Assembly (NCBI GenBank): GCA_002383285.1
Contig: DFXU01000059.1
Span: 1-28,638, forward strand
Direction of reading: 5' to 3'
DNA length: 28,638 nt
Origin: Caryophanales bacterium UBA4100
Lineage (GTDB): Bacteria > Bacillota > Bacilli > Paenibacillales > UBA4045
A program made the position numbers and the translations under genes. How positions within the stretch are numbered: the stretch's first letter is position 1; every line of letters begins with the position of its first letter. Shown piece after piece: positions 6,817 to 15,709 of this stretch. The notes below the pieces were generated by a model. The model did no database searches. It was not told the origin of the DNA and saw only the letters and a list, made by a program, of their open reading frames with translations.

Positions 6817-7529
6817 GTGCCTTTATGTATGGCGTTGTCGTACAATGGAAGCTTGATCTGAGGAATAGAGGCATACTTCTTACTTATTATGTCGTGCCAC
6901 TTCTATTCTTCAGCTTTATGGGTGCTATATTCACATCGATTGACCCGGCCGCTAAGGATACGCTTATCCAGACCATGACGATCTTCGGCGTGACGATGGG
7001 TGCCATATTAGGTGCGCCCACACCACTGGTTGAGCTATACGGAAGTGAGATTAGGAAGGCATACAGCATCGGGGGAATTCCCTTATGGGTTGTGGCCGTT
7101 AATAATTATTTATCCGCGTTCATCCATCTTCTCATTATGAGTCTTGTAGTTTTCATATGCGCTCCCCTAATGTATGACGCTGTTGTACCAACACATCTGT
7201 GGCTATATTTTCTCTCCCTAGTGATATTCATCATGGCATCCTTAGCAGTCGGTACGGTGCTAGGACTATTCATCCGAAGCGCGATGAAGCTAACCATGCT
7301 GGCACAGCTCATATTCTTACCTTCTATTATGCTATCGGGCATAATGTTCCAGGCTGATCTATTGCCGAATGAATTTGGAATTGCGGGTAAGTTCTTCCCT
7401 GCCACATGGGGCATGCAATCAATGACGAGTGAAGTGTTAGATTTACAATTGTACATTCCACTAGCTGCGATATTGGTCATTTCAATTGCTGTAAGCTGGT
7501 ACCGGTTATCTACAATGGTAGCGGAGTGA
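6813..7529 (+). CDS. ABC-2 type exporter, permease subunit
   Basis: A 238-residue protein with six membrane segments (near residues 22-42, 55-78, 97-122, 128-152, 160-180 and 212-230) in the ABC-2 permease layout, including the LxxLIFLPSIMLSGIMF stretch in segment five typical of the family. It forms the channel of the exporter with the upstream ATPase; one permease chain is present, so a homodimer is likely. The start ATG overlaps the ATPase stop (ATGA), with GAGGGGGG just upstream within the ATPase gene. The gene ends 5 bp before the convergent DUF3231 gene, leaving no room for a separate terminator. Confidence 0.93.
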   Translation: MSAFMYGVVVQWKLDLRNRGILLTYYVVPLLFFSFMGAIFTSIDPAAKDTLIQTMTIFGVTMGAILGAPTPLVELYGSEIRKAYSIGGIPLWVVAVNNYLSAFIHLLIMSLVVFICAPLMYDAVVPTHLWLYFLSLVIFIMASLAVGTVLGLFIRSAMKLTMLAQLIFLPSIMLSGIMFQADLLPNEFGIAGKFFPATWGMQSMTSEVLDLQLYIPLAAILVISIAVSWYRLSTMVAE

Positions 7530-7534
7530 GCGCA

Positions 7535-8554
7535 TTAAGTATGTGCTAGCTTCTTGCGGTCGTCTGCTTGTGGAGCTTGTTCCATCCATCCTTTATCAAT
7601 GAACAGCTCTGCGCCGTCCTCTGTCAATTTTTGCGTCTCAGTAATAATTCGTTGATATTGTAATCCGATATCCCTCCGCATACATACTGCCATTCCTGCG
7701 CCATAGAAGCCAACGGCTGTGGATAGCAATAGAAGGGAATGAAACATCATTAATTTATCTGAGAAAGGAGATGTGGTTGAATTTGTAACCTCTGATTCCC
7801 AATGATTGGGTGAAGGTAGGTCATTCTCATGCAGAATTGAACTGAATACCTCAATATGCTTATAAGTCATATCTGTTCCTCTAACCATAAAATCTGTGAC
7901 TTCCTTCGATTTTGTTACTTGACTAAATCCAATATGTAAAGCTCTACTGACTAAGTCTTTTTCTAAATTAAAAAAAATATTGCTGATCTCTATTGCGTTT
8001 AGAGGCCTGCGGTCTGCAAACCAACCGTTCAAGAAGGATTGCTTCTTAACAAACTCAGCTTTATCTGGTATAGAAATATGAGGAGGTCTCGAGAAAATAC
8101 CCTTCGATAACAAAATATCTGTGGTTTTATTGTATAGATCCGTCGAAGAATGATTACATTGAGTGTAATAATCACGAATATCTGAGCGTGTCGAGGTTGT
8201 AAGAGCAACGGCATATCCAGCTAAGCCGTGAATTGTCATTTCATGAAGATATATTAACCAATAGGCATCAGAGAATAAACGCGGTGCTGATATGTCTACA
8301 TCCTCATCAGTAAATCCATAAGGAATAGGATGCTTCTCCTCCCTAAAGATGCCACTAATGATTTCGATATGGGTTGTTGCCAATTCCAAGGCAAATTCAA
8401 ATACAGGTCTAATTTCAGCATCCTCTACCTTAGCCAACATGTAAGTAAGAACACAAATTGCCATCGTATCATTCTGATAGGAAGTCCATAGACTAGCTAC
8501 CTCCGTTGAGGTCAATTTGATGCTGTGTTCTGTTCCTTGTATGATTTGATTCAT
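7535..8554 (-). CDS. DUF3231 family protein (two-domain), copy 1
   Basis: A 339-residue soluble, helical protein of the DUF3231 family common in spore-forming Bacilli. It has two related halves. The first (about 12-170) contains ATTHIEIISGIFREEKHPIP, FTDEDVDISAPRLF and STRSDIRDYY. The second (about 185-330) contains IGFSQVTKSKEV, HIEVFSSILHENDLPSP and VTNSTTSPFSDKLM. The repeated helix with H-x-E and E-x-x-x-P suggests a ferritin-like four-helix bundle, but metal binding is inference. Function is unknown; links to spore coat-type (CotF-like) proteins have been suggested for the family by similarity. GGGGG lies 7-8 nt before ATG 8554. It is paralogous to the gene upstream at 8645-9658 and probably in the same transcript. 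Confidence 0.85.
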   Translation of the reverse strand: MNQIIQGTEHSIKLTSTEVASLWTSYQNDTMAICVLTYMLAKVEDAEIRPVFEFALELATTHIEIISGIFREEKHPIPYGFTDEDVDISAPRLFSDAYWLIYLHEMTIHGLAGYAVALTTSTRSDIRDYYTQCNHSSTDLYNKTTDILLSKGIFSRPPHISIPDKAEFVKKQSFLNGWFADRRPLNAIEISNIFFNLEKDLVSRALHIGFSQVTKSKEVTDFMVRGTDMTYKHIEVFSSILHENDLPSPNHWESEVTNSTTSPFSDKLMMFHSLLLLSTAVGFYGAGMAVCMRRDIGLQYQRIITETQKLTEDGAELFIDKGWMEQAPQADDRKKLAHT

Positions 8555-8605
8555 GACGGTTACCCCCTAATAGTCGCATAGTTATTGCTATTCGATTGTT
8601 ACCTC

Positions 8606-8646
8606 ACACTCCACAACTCACAACTCACAACCCACAACCCACAATT
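8606..8646. repeat. Heptanucleotide microsatellite CACAACY
   Basis: Five consecutive 7-bp units (CACAACT x2 from 8612, CACAACC x2 from 8626, CACAATT at 8640), with a diverged start at 8605. The last unit overlaps the stop codon of the upstream DUF3231 gene. Confidence 0.75.
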
Positions 8647-9658
8647 AAACGCCAGCTAACTCCTCTCGGTTAGGCGCCTGCGGCGGCTCCTCCAGCCAAC
8701 CATTCTCGATTGTTAATTTAGCGCCATCTTTAGCGTATATAGCTATTTCTGCTGCAAGACGAACGAAGGTGCTTGTAATATCAGCTCTCGGACTAGCGGC
8801 TGCTGCCATAGCATAATTCCCCGTTCCCGCTGTGACCAGCATGGCGACATGAGAAAGCATTAGTTTATCTGAAAAAGGGGGCACAGTTGAATTCGTAACA
8901 TCGGAATCCCAGGTCATCGGGGAGGGTATGTCTTCATCAACCAGCTGGTCGGAGAAGACTTTAATGTGTTTGCTTGATATTTCCTTTCCCCTCACAAGGT
9001 ATTGTCGAATCTCTTGGGATTTAGCAACCTGACTAAACCCAATCATTAAAGCCTTACCCAGAGCGTTGGTCATAATATTCGCAGAGAGGCTTGAAATTTC
9101 CATTGCAATAAGTGGCCTCTTATCTCCAAAGCCCAAAAATCTGCCCGATAAGAAGCTTTGTTTATCAACAAAATCGACTTTCTTAGGTATCGTGATAAAG
9201 GGTGGTCTTATATATAGACCTTTCGATTGTAAGACCCCTGTTGATTGTTGGTCGAGTGTTTGGATTTGGCTGATACAATCGGCATAGAAGGCTCTTACAT
9301 CTGAACGGGAAGTCATTGTGAAAGCCATACTACAGATGGGCAAGCCAACTTTAGACATATTCTTTACGTATTCTAAGATAAGATGGTCCGTAAATAAACG
9401 CGGTGCAGAAGCATTAACATCTTCGTCCGTGAAACCTATAGGAATTGGGAAGTTCTCAGAATGAAAAAGTGCCGTCAACGCTTTTATCTGAATATTAGTA
9501 ATCTTAAGCGCATATTCAATAACAGGCTTGATCTCCGTATCTTCAACTTTATTCAGGAAATAGGTTAGCACACACCTAGCCATTGTGTCGTTGACATATG
9601 TAGTCCAGAGTAATCCCACTTCTGTAACGGTTAATCTAATGTTGTGAGCTGTCTCCAT
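8645..9658 (-). CDS. DUF3231 family protein (two-domain), copy 2
   Basis: A 337-residue paralogue of copy 1, similar along the whole length: shared blocks are VEDxEIxPVxEYAL, IPIGFTDEDV, SAPRLF, SRSDVRxxY, FVDKQSFLSG, RPLxAMEIS, IGFSQVAKSQE and VTNST-PPFSDKLM, ending GWLEEPPQAPNR. The start is set at the second ATG (9658) because GGAGG lies 10 nt before it; the first in-frame ATG (9667) begins 1 nt after that Shine-Dalgarno and would not be usable. The two genes are separated by 90 bp containing a heptanucleotide microsatellite. The pair looks like a tandem gene duplication that has since diverged. Function is unknown. Confidence 0.85.
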   Translation of the reverse strand: METAHNIRLTVTEVGLLWTTYVNDTMARCVLTYFLNKVEDTEIKPVIEYALKITNIQIKALTALFHSENFPIPIGFTDEDVNASAPRLFTDHLILEYVKNMSKVGLPICSMAFTMTSRSDVRAFYADCISQIQTLDQQSTGVLQSKGLYIRPPFITIPKKVDFVDKQSFLSGRFLGFGDKRPLIAMEISSLSANIMTNALGKALMIGFSQVAKSQEIRQYLVRGKEISSKHIKVFSDQLVDEDIPSPMTWDSDVTNSTVPPFSDKLMLSHVAMLVTAGTGNYAMAAAASPRADITSTFVRLAAEIAIYAKDGAKLTIENGWLEEPPQAPNREELAGV

Positions 9659-9801
9659 GAAGACCATACCTCCAGTTCAAAGTTGGATACATTGATATCC
9701 GCCTTTACTTTTCACTGTTTAGTATGTCTTTACTTTTAATCAAGATTCGCCCAAATATTACCTTTTATTTTTTGTGAGTGGTCTACTATTATCTGAGCAA
9801 A

Positions 9802-9810
9802 TGGTATACT
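9802..9810 (+). promoter_or_regulatory. Candidate extended -10 promoter for VanZ-like gene
   Basis: TGGTATACT fits the TGnTATAMT extended -10. A transcript would begin near 9817, just ahead of the inverted repeat 9822-9842. Confidence 0.4.
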
Positions 9811-9821
9811 ACTTATTATTG

Positions 9822-9842
9822 TTTTTTTGAATGTCAAAAAAA
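9822..9842 (+). promoter_or_regulatory. Perfect inverted repeat overlapping the ribosome binding site
   Basis: TTTTTTTGA (9822-9830) and TCAAAAAAA (9834-9842) form 9-bp arms around ATG. The right arm ends inside AAGGAG (9841-9846), so a hairpin in the mRNA leader would partly occlude the Shine-Dalgarno. Stability would be low because it is mostly A-U. Confidence 0.35.
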
Positions 9843-9857
9843 GGAGTGTTTAGTCTA

Positions 9858-10295
9858 TTGAACCACACAGTTATCATTAGCCTGTCATGGCTAGCTGTCG
9901 TCTTCTGGATGATCGTTATCTTCATGCTATCTGCTCAATCGGCACAACAGACGAACGGTTTAAGTAAGGGAGTAACAGGGGTTATCGTAAATATATTAAA
10001 GAAGGTTACCTCCAAAGATAAATTCGATCTAAGCAGCTTCAATCATCTGGTTAGGAAGAATGCCCACTTCTTCACCTATCTGATACTTGGGATATTCGTG
10101 ATGAATGCAATGAGTAGAAGTGGACTAATAGGATCTACGCTGCTTGTTCTATCAATTAGCATATGTATCCTATATGCGATCTCTGATGAAGTACACCAGC
10201 TATTCGTGCCGGGTAGGGGTGCACAGGTGAAGGATGTTCTCATTGATAGTGCAGGTGCTGCTGTGGGCATTACCTTATACAGCCTTATAGTGTGA
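9858..10295 (+). CDS. VanZ-like membrane protein
   Basis: A 145-residue membrane protein from the preferred TTG start at 9858, which has AAGGAG (9841-9846) 11 nt upstream. The in-frame ATG at 9831 would give 154 residues but has no Shine-Dalgarno and sits in the loop of an inverted repeat. VanZ-like features are clear: WMIVIFMLSAQSAQQTNGLS near the N-terminus, VRKNAHFFTYLILG, and the hallmark YAISDEVHQLFVPGRGAQVKDVLIDSAGA near the C-terminus, within four membrane segments. VanZ confers teicoplanin resistance in the enterococcal Van cluster, but most homologues in Bacilli are stand-alone with unknown roles, and no vanHAX-type genes are near. The signature D, E, H and R/D residues are intact. 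Confidence 0.9.
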   Translation: MNHTVIISLSWLAVVFWMIVIFMLSAQSAQQTNGLSKGVTGVIVNILKKVTSKDKFDLSSFNHLVRKNAHFFTYLILGIFVMNAMSRSGLIGSTLLVLSISICILYAISDEVHQLFVPGRGAQVKDVLIDSAGAAVGITLYSLIV

Positions 10296-10386
10296 TTCCT
10301 TCGAATAGGGATAGGGACGGGGTCCTGTAGATGTATGATATATTTTTCGAGATGTATTCGACAGAATATGTGATATTTACCCTATA

Positions 10387-10402
10387 TGTGACAAGGATCA
10401 CT
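10387..10402 (+). promoter_or_regulatory. Crp/Fnr-type operator candidate upstream of giant gene
   Basis: TGTGACAAGGATCACT matches TGTGA-N6-TCACA at nine of ten positions. It lies 36 bp before ATG 10438. The half-site ATATGTGA also occurs 18 bp upstream (10366-10373 and 10384-10391). Confidence 0.35.
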
Positions 10403-10437
10403 TGGATCTACGGCTAAGAGGGAGATGACTAATATTT

Positions 10438-13400
10438 ATGAGAAGACGAAGAAGGTTGGAAACTAGCAAAACGATCAGTCGCACAGCCAAGATCATTACA
10501 ACATCGATTGTGGCCACTCCGCTGATCATGTCGGTGCCTGCACTAGCTGGTGCAATGGTCATTCTTGATTCGACAACACCTGTGGTATTACAGCATATTG
10601 ATGATTACTTAGCAGAGTATATAGACAATGAATTAGCTGGCGATTTGATTATTGGTGACAGTATCACTGTTGATTTGGATGATATATTCGAAGACGCTGA
10701 TAGTTTAGATTATACAGTGATTACCTATAACGGCGGTGTAGCTGCAGTTAGCATACTTAGTGGCGACCTTCATATCAATACGATTCAGGAAGGCTCAACC
10801 ATGGTGGAGATCATTGCTAGAACATCAATCGAAGGCACGCCTATCTATGAACAATTCCAACTGAATGTGGCATCGATAGATTCGGACAGTGATGGCGATG
10901 TTGAGATCGATGACATTGTCACTTATATGAATCTGAATCCTGGTAGATTGACTACTACGGCTTTGGAGATAGCTTTGCAGAGCATTGATTCGTATGGAAT
11001 ACCGAATAATGAAAGCCCAACTACACATGCAGCTCCTTACAACCTAAGCTTGTACGCTGATGAAATTGTAACCTTGAATATGAATGCTTTCTTCACTGAT
11101 CCCGATGGGGATGAATTGACATATGCCTTCACAGATATACCTGACAGTGCTTCATTCGCAGGTATAAGTCTTGCTGGCAGCGAATTGACTGTAGAAGGCT
11201 CTGCACAATCAACAGCGATAACAATATCTGCTAGTGATGGTGAAGATGGCCACATTGCAGTTACGAAGCAATTCTATATCACAATCTTAAATTCTGAGCC
11301 TACGGGAATAACGCTTTCTAACTTGAGTATAGCGGAGAATACAGCTCTGAGCACTCTCGTCGGCGTATTGAGCACAACTGACATCGATGCTGACGATACG
11401 TATACATACAGCTTGGTCGAAGGTACAGGTAGCGAAGACAACGGAAGCTTTGGCATAGTTGGGAATAATCTGATCACCGAATCAGTTTTCGACTACGAGC
11501 TTCCGAAGACTAGCTACTCCTTACGAGTGAGAGCGACAGATCAGGATGGTCTGTTCACTGATCAGATATTCACGATTAGTGTAACGGATGTGAATGATGC
11601 ACCTGCTGCGATAGGTGAGAGCTATGATATAGCGGAAGATACAGTATTAAGCGGCATTAACGTATTGGATAACGATACGGATGACGAGAGTGACATGTTG
11701 ACAGCAGTGAAGTTATCTGATCCCGCGAATGGGAGTCTGATCTTCAATGAGGACGGAACATTCACTTACACGCCTAACCCTAATTCCTATGGAGCAGTAA
11801 GCTTCGATTATAAGGTATACGATGGCTCATCATATTCGGAGACCGTAACGGTCTCGATCAATGTGAGCCCTGTGAATGATGCGCCGATTGCTGTTGGAAA
11901 TACATACACAACGAATGAAGATGAAACTTTAACAGTTTTAGTGGAGGACGGTATCGCATTATTCGATAATGATTATGATCCAGAGGGTAGTCCGATCTTT
12001 GCGGAATTGATGGGGAATGTAAGCAACGGACTTCTAATGTTATATTCAGATGGATCGTTCACTTATACTCCAGCTCTAAACTTCTTCGGCACAGATAGCT
12101 TTACTTATCGAGTCACTGATGGAGAATTGAATTCCAGCATTGTTACAGTAACGATTGATGTAATTGAGGTGAACCATGCTCCAATTGCAATGGGTGAGAG
12201 CTATACGACAGCAGAAGATACAATTCAGATTCTGAACGTATTAGATAATGATGCAGATGTTGATGGTGATGTGCTGACTGCAATTAAGACAAGTGATCCT
12301 GCGAATGGCACTGTAGTATACAATTCAGTGGACGGAACATTCACTTACACGCCTGATGCTAATTTCTATGGAACAGATCAATTTACGTATAAGGTTAATG
12401 ATGGATTATTGGATTCGAACATCGTGACCGTAACGATCAATGTGACTGGGGTTAATGATGTGCCGGTGGTATCGAACATCATTCCTGATCAAACCGTTCA
12501 TAAGGATTCTGTGCTTAGCTTCGTGGTACCTTCGAATACCTTCACGGATGTGGAAACCGCTAACTTGAATTATGGCGACCCAAACCCGACCTTGTCGAAT
12601 GGAGCAGCATTGCCAAGCTGGTTAAGCTTTGATCCCGCAACCCGTACCTTCAGTGGTACACCAGCGAATAGTGATGTTGGAGCAATAATAGTTAGGGTCA
12701 GTGCAACGGATGGTCAGCATAGTGTGCCTACCGAGTTCACTATTCATGTGGTGAACGATGCTCCAGTAGCTCTATATGATTTTGTTGATGTTACACTCTA
12801 CAATGAGCAAACGGTTGAGATTGATGTATCTCAATACTTCGAGGATGTAGAATTAGACTTGTTAGACTTCTCATACACCGTCGATAACCCAAGTGGGGAT
12901 GGAAAAGTAGATGTCAGCCTAGGCGTTAACCAAATTCTAACGGTGGGGTACTCGGGGGCATTAACTTCTCCGACAGATATTAGCATTGTTATATACGCAG
13001 ATGATGTAGGTGACAATCATGATCCTGTCACTAGTACGATTAACGTGAACTATGCGACTGAGGATATATCACCAAGCTATCTGTATGTTGACCCGAATAG
13101 TGTAGTGGATTTAAATCAGTTCTATACAATACCGGATTACAATAATGGCGTGCCGGTTGAACTGAGCTTTAGCCCAATGTCTGATTTGGAAACCAATTTA
13201 ATAGGAATATCGATTGATGCAGCTGGGCACTTGAATGTCACTTCTGGTGCTGTGGAAGGTGCCAATAACTCTGTTACCATAATAGCTAATGATGGGAATG
13301 GGGCAACGTTCCGCAAAGACGTGCAAGTGATTGTGGATAGCGAAATCATTGTCGTGGAGACAGCTCCTTCGGAATACTTCGGAAGTGATGATGGATTGAT

Positions 13401-15699
13401 ATACTATAATGTGGACTTAACGGAAATCTTTCATACGACGGGAGCATCATTCAGTCATTACTCAATTCAAGATTGGGATATCTTGGGATTACAATTTACC
13501 AGCGGTGGAATTGCAACGAATGGTAGCTCTTTTGCAAACCCTGGGTTATTCCTTGGAATAGATTATTATGAAATCCCTATGACGTTAACGATCCAAGCGC
13601 ATGATACCTATGGGCATATCACCTCACACGAAATTGCACTTAAGCTCAATCATACACCACTTATCGGATATGACATTGATGTTGACGGTAATCAAGCCAT
13701 ACTCATTGGTTTGGAATATGGAGCAGGTGCAGTATTCGATGCTTCTCATTATGCTTATGATGAGGATGTAGAGACGGACGGGGATGTCTTAAGCTACGAA
13801 TTTGACGTTACGGATGCTGTATTCACTGGTGCAATAACATGGACTCAGAATGATGGAGTGTTCCAGCTCCAGGGAACCGCTCGAGGCGAGCTTAAGTATG
13901 ATTTGTTGGTTACCGATGCACGTGGCGACTATTCATATATGCCGGTCGAAGTCTATGTGGTGGACAAGCTGGTTAAACTCGGGGCTGGTAATGATTTGTT
14001 GAATATCGATTTATCCATTCTCACTGCAGGATTAGGATTAGTCAATCCTGTGTACGGTACTGCAGTTATATCCAATCCAAGTATCCTTGAATCTGCGAAT
14101 GTTGCTGGAAGTACGCTGACGCTATTGAATGCATCACCATATGGTGGCGAGACCTTAATCACAATTCCAACTAGCCATGATAGTGGAGCTACAGATCTCT
14201 TGATCTATGTCGAGGTGGAGCATAATCATGCTCCGTCACTCGTGGATGAATATGCGGTTCCAGAGGTATCAATTACGAACAATAATGAATTGACGATCGA
14301 CCTTGCCACGATGTTCACGGATTTCGATGAGGATGTCATTGAGGAATATAACATCGCTAATCTACCCGGTGGAATAACTGCTTCTCTCATGAACACATCG
14401 ATGCTGCACATTCAAGGTTTGTCCTCAGGCTCGTTTACATTTGTAGTAGAAGCGCGTGATGAGCATGGAGCATGGTCTGAAGGGGTATATATTCCCGTCT
14501 ATGTCAACTATTCATCTGTCGGCCAGTCGATCATGTTAGACAGAGGAGCAACAGATACATCCGTCTCCTTACTCGATTATTTGGGATACAACACCGAGAA
14601 CAATTATGAGAGCAACGGATATTCACTGATGTATTCAGTAACGTCAACCGATAGCAGTATTGTTACTGCGACCATCATTGATGGGTATGTTCATATTCAA
14701 GGGGTAGCTGCGGGTGAGGCTAGCATAACAATCTCTGGGGACAACGGATCAGGTATCGTCATTAAAGATACATTGACCGTCACTGTAGAATATGCTGATC
14801 CATTATTCACTGATCCTGGTATGATCAAGATTAATGTTGTGACATCAAGCGGTGGATATATTCTAGATTCTTATACACCTGAAGCCGTGAATCTGTCCGA
14901 ATTGTTCAGTGATCCGTATAATGAGAATGCTATACTAGAGTATAAAATTGATTATGTTGATCAGAATTCAATACTGACAATAGCTACAGATACAACGGAT
15001 CTGGATGGTTGGTTCACTGATCCTAATATCACGATGGATGTAAATGATCTTGTCGATACTTACATGAACGTATCTGCAAGAATTCAAGCGCATCCCTATA
15101 GTGTAACAACGAGTGCTCTGTCGGTTAAGACGACGAATGCTCCGATTGCTTATACGCTTGATGCAGGTAATTACCTGACCTTCTTGAGGCCTGGGGAATC
15201 TGTAACCTTCAGTGATATGAATATCCCTAACTTTCCTATCTATGATCAGGATTATGACGAATTAAGCTATTCAGCAGAGGTTATATCTGGACCGGGAAGC
15301 GTATCGATCGTTCCTAATGGGAGTACCTTCGACATTCATGGCGTAGCTGCTGGTGAAGTCACCATTCAGGTTACTATTGAAGATGGGGGAGATCCGGTTA
15401 CGGCCAACTATGTACTTAACATCTTGGATACCAATGAATACACGGTAATGGGATACCTAGGCTCCTATGTGAGTATCGATGTGGGATTACTATTGGACAA
15501 CCCAATTTCAGTCAGTTCATCCAGTGTGGATCTAGTACCAACTCTCAACGGTACAGAATTAACCGTGACTGCGACAGGTTATACATCTCTCGTGAATTAC
15601 AATGAGGTAGATGCTGGCAAGTATGTTATTACAGTCAGTAATGCAGCGGAACAGAGTGTTACATTTACGATATATATAATTCCAACAAATCCTGTATAG
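10438..15699 (+). CDS. Giant secreted cadherin/Ig-like repeat protein
   Basis: A 1753-residue exported protein. An Arg-rich start (RRRRRLETSKTISR) and hydrophobic segment ending VPALA-GA form a signal peptide (about 1-39). A dockerin-like stretch, DSDSDGDVEIDDIVTYMN, is at about 147-165. A cadherin-type domain follows (about 288-387, ending DVNDAP), then three tandem-95/Bacterial-Ig-type repeats (about 388-482, 480-580, 578-676) with AEDT...VLDNDxD...DGTFTYTP...VNDAP, then a He_PIG/CADG unit (about 672-772, PSWLSFDPATRTFSGTPA). The remaining ~980 residues are further beta-rich, acidic modules too diverged to name. The D-x-N-D motifs suggest calcium binding. The C-terminus (FTIYIIPTNPV) has no LPXTG, SLH or membrane anchor, so it is secreted or held non-covalently. 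The Shine-Dalgarno GAGGGAG is about 13 nt from ATG. The glycosyltransferase gene follows 10 bp after the stop and is coupled to it. Confidence 0.9.
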   Translation: MRRRRRLETSKTISRTAKIITTSIVATPLIMSVPALAGAMVILDSTTPVVLQHIDDYLAEYIDNELAGDLIIGDSITVDLDDIFEDADSLDYTVITYNGGVAAVSILSGDLHINTIQEGSTMVEIIARTSIEGTPIYEQFQLNVASIDSDSDGDVEIDDIVTYMNLNPGRLTTTALEIALQSIDSYGIPNNESPTTHAAPYNLSLYADEIVTLNMNAFFTDPDGDELTYAFTDIPDSASFAGISLAGSELTVEGSAQSTAITISASDGEDGHIAVTKQFYITILNSEPTGITLSNLSIAENTALSTLVGVLSTTDIDADDTYTYSLVEGTGSEDNGSFGIVGNNLITESVFDYELPKTSYSLRVRATDQDGLFTDQIFTISVTDVNDAPAAIGESYDIAEDTVLSGINVLDNDTDDESDMLTAVKLSDPANGSLIFNEDGTFTYTPNPNSYGAVSFDYKVYDGSSYSETVTVSINVSPVNDAPIAVGNTYTTNEDETLTVLVEDGIALFDNDYDPEGSPIFAELMGNVSNGLLMLYSDGSFTYTPALNFFGTDSFTYRVTDGELNSSIVTVTIDVIEVNHAPIAMGESYTTAEDTIQILNVLDNDADVDGDVLTAIKTSDPANGTVVYNSVDGTFTYTPDANFYGTDQFTYKVNDGLLDSNIVTVTINVTGVNDVPVVSNIIPDQTVHKDSVLSFVVPSNTFTDVETANLNYGDPNPTLSNGAALPSWLSFDPATRTFSGTPANSDVGAIIVRVSATDGQHSVPTEFTIHVVNDAPVALYDFVDVTLYNEQTVEIDVSQYFEDVELDLLDFSYTVDNPSGDGKVDVSLGVNQILTVGYSGALTSPTDISIVIYADDVGDNHDPVTSTINVNYATEDISPSYLYVDPNSVVDLNQFYTIPDYNNGVPVELSFSPMSDLETNLIGISIDAAGHLNVTSGAVEGANNSVTIIANDGNGATFRKDVQVIVDSEIIVVETAPSEYFGSDDGLIYYNVDLTEIFHTTGASFSHYSIQDWDILGLQFTSGGIATNGSSFANPGLFLGIDYYEIPMTLTIQAHDTYGHITSHEIALKLNHTPLIGYDIDVDGNQAILIGLEYGAGAVFDASHYAYDEDVETDGDVLSYEFDVTDAVFTGAITWTQNDGVFQLQGTARGELKYDLLVTDARGDYSYMPVEVYVVDKLVKLGAGNDLLNIDLSILTAGLGLVNPVYGTAVISNPSILESANVAGSTLTLLNASPYGGETLITIPTSHDSGATDLLIYVEVEHNHAPSLVDEYAVPEVSITNNNELTIDLATMFTDFDEDVIEEYNIANLPGGITASLMNTSMLHIQGLSSGSFTFVVEARDEHGAWSEGVYIPVYVNYSSVGQSIMLDRGATDTSVSLLDYLGYNTENNYESNGYSLMYSVTSTDSSIVTATIIDGYVHIQGVAAGEASITISGDNGSGIVIKDTLTVTVEYADPLFTDPGMIKINVVTSSGGYILDSYTPEAVNLSELFSDPYNENAILEYKIDYVDQNSILTIATDTTDLDGWFTDPNITMDVNDLVDTYMNVSARIQAHPYSVTTSALSVKTTNAPIAYTLDAGNYLTFLRPGESVTFSDMNIPNFPIYDQDYDELSYSAEVISGPGSVSIVPNGSTFDIHGVAAGEVTIQVTIEDGGDPVTANYVLNILDTNEYTVMGYLGSYVSIDVGLLLDNPISVSSSSVDLVPTLNGTELTVTATGYTSLVNYNEVDAGKYVITVSNAAEQSVTFTIYIIPTNPV

Positions 15700-15709
15700 G
15701 AGTACAATC

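Noticed and set aside
9858..10295. Glycopeptide resistance (vanZ) locus
   Set aside because: No vanR/S, vanH, ligase or vanX genes nearby; stand-alone VanZ-like proteins are common in Bacilli.
10438..15699. RTX or type I secreted adhesin
   Set aside because: No GGxGxDxxx repeats and no ABC/HlyD secretion genes; a normal signal peptide is present in a Gram-positive context.
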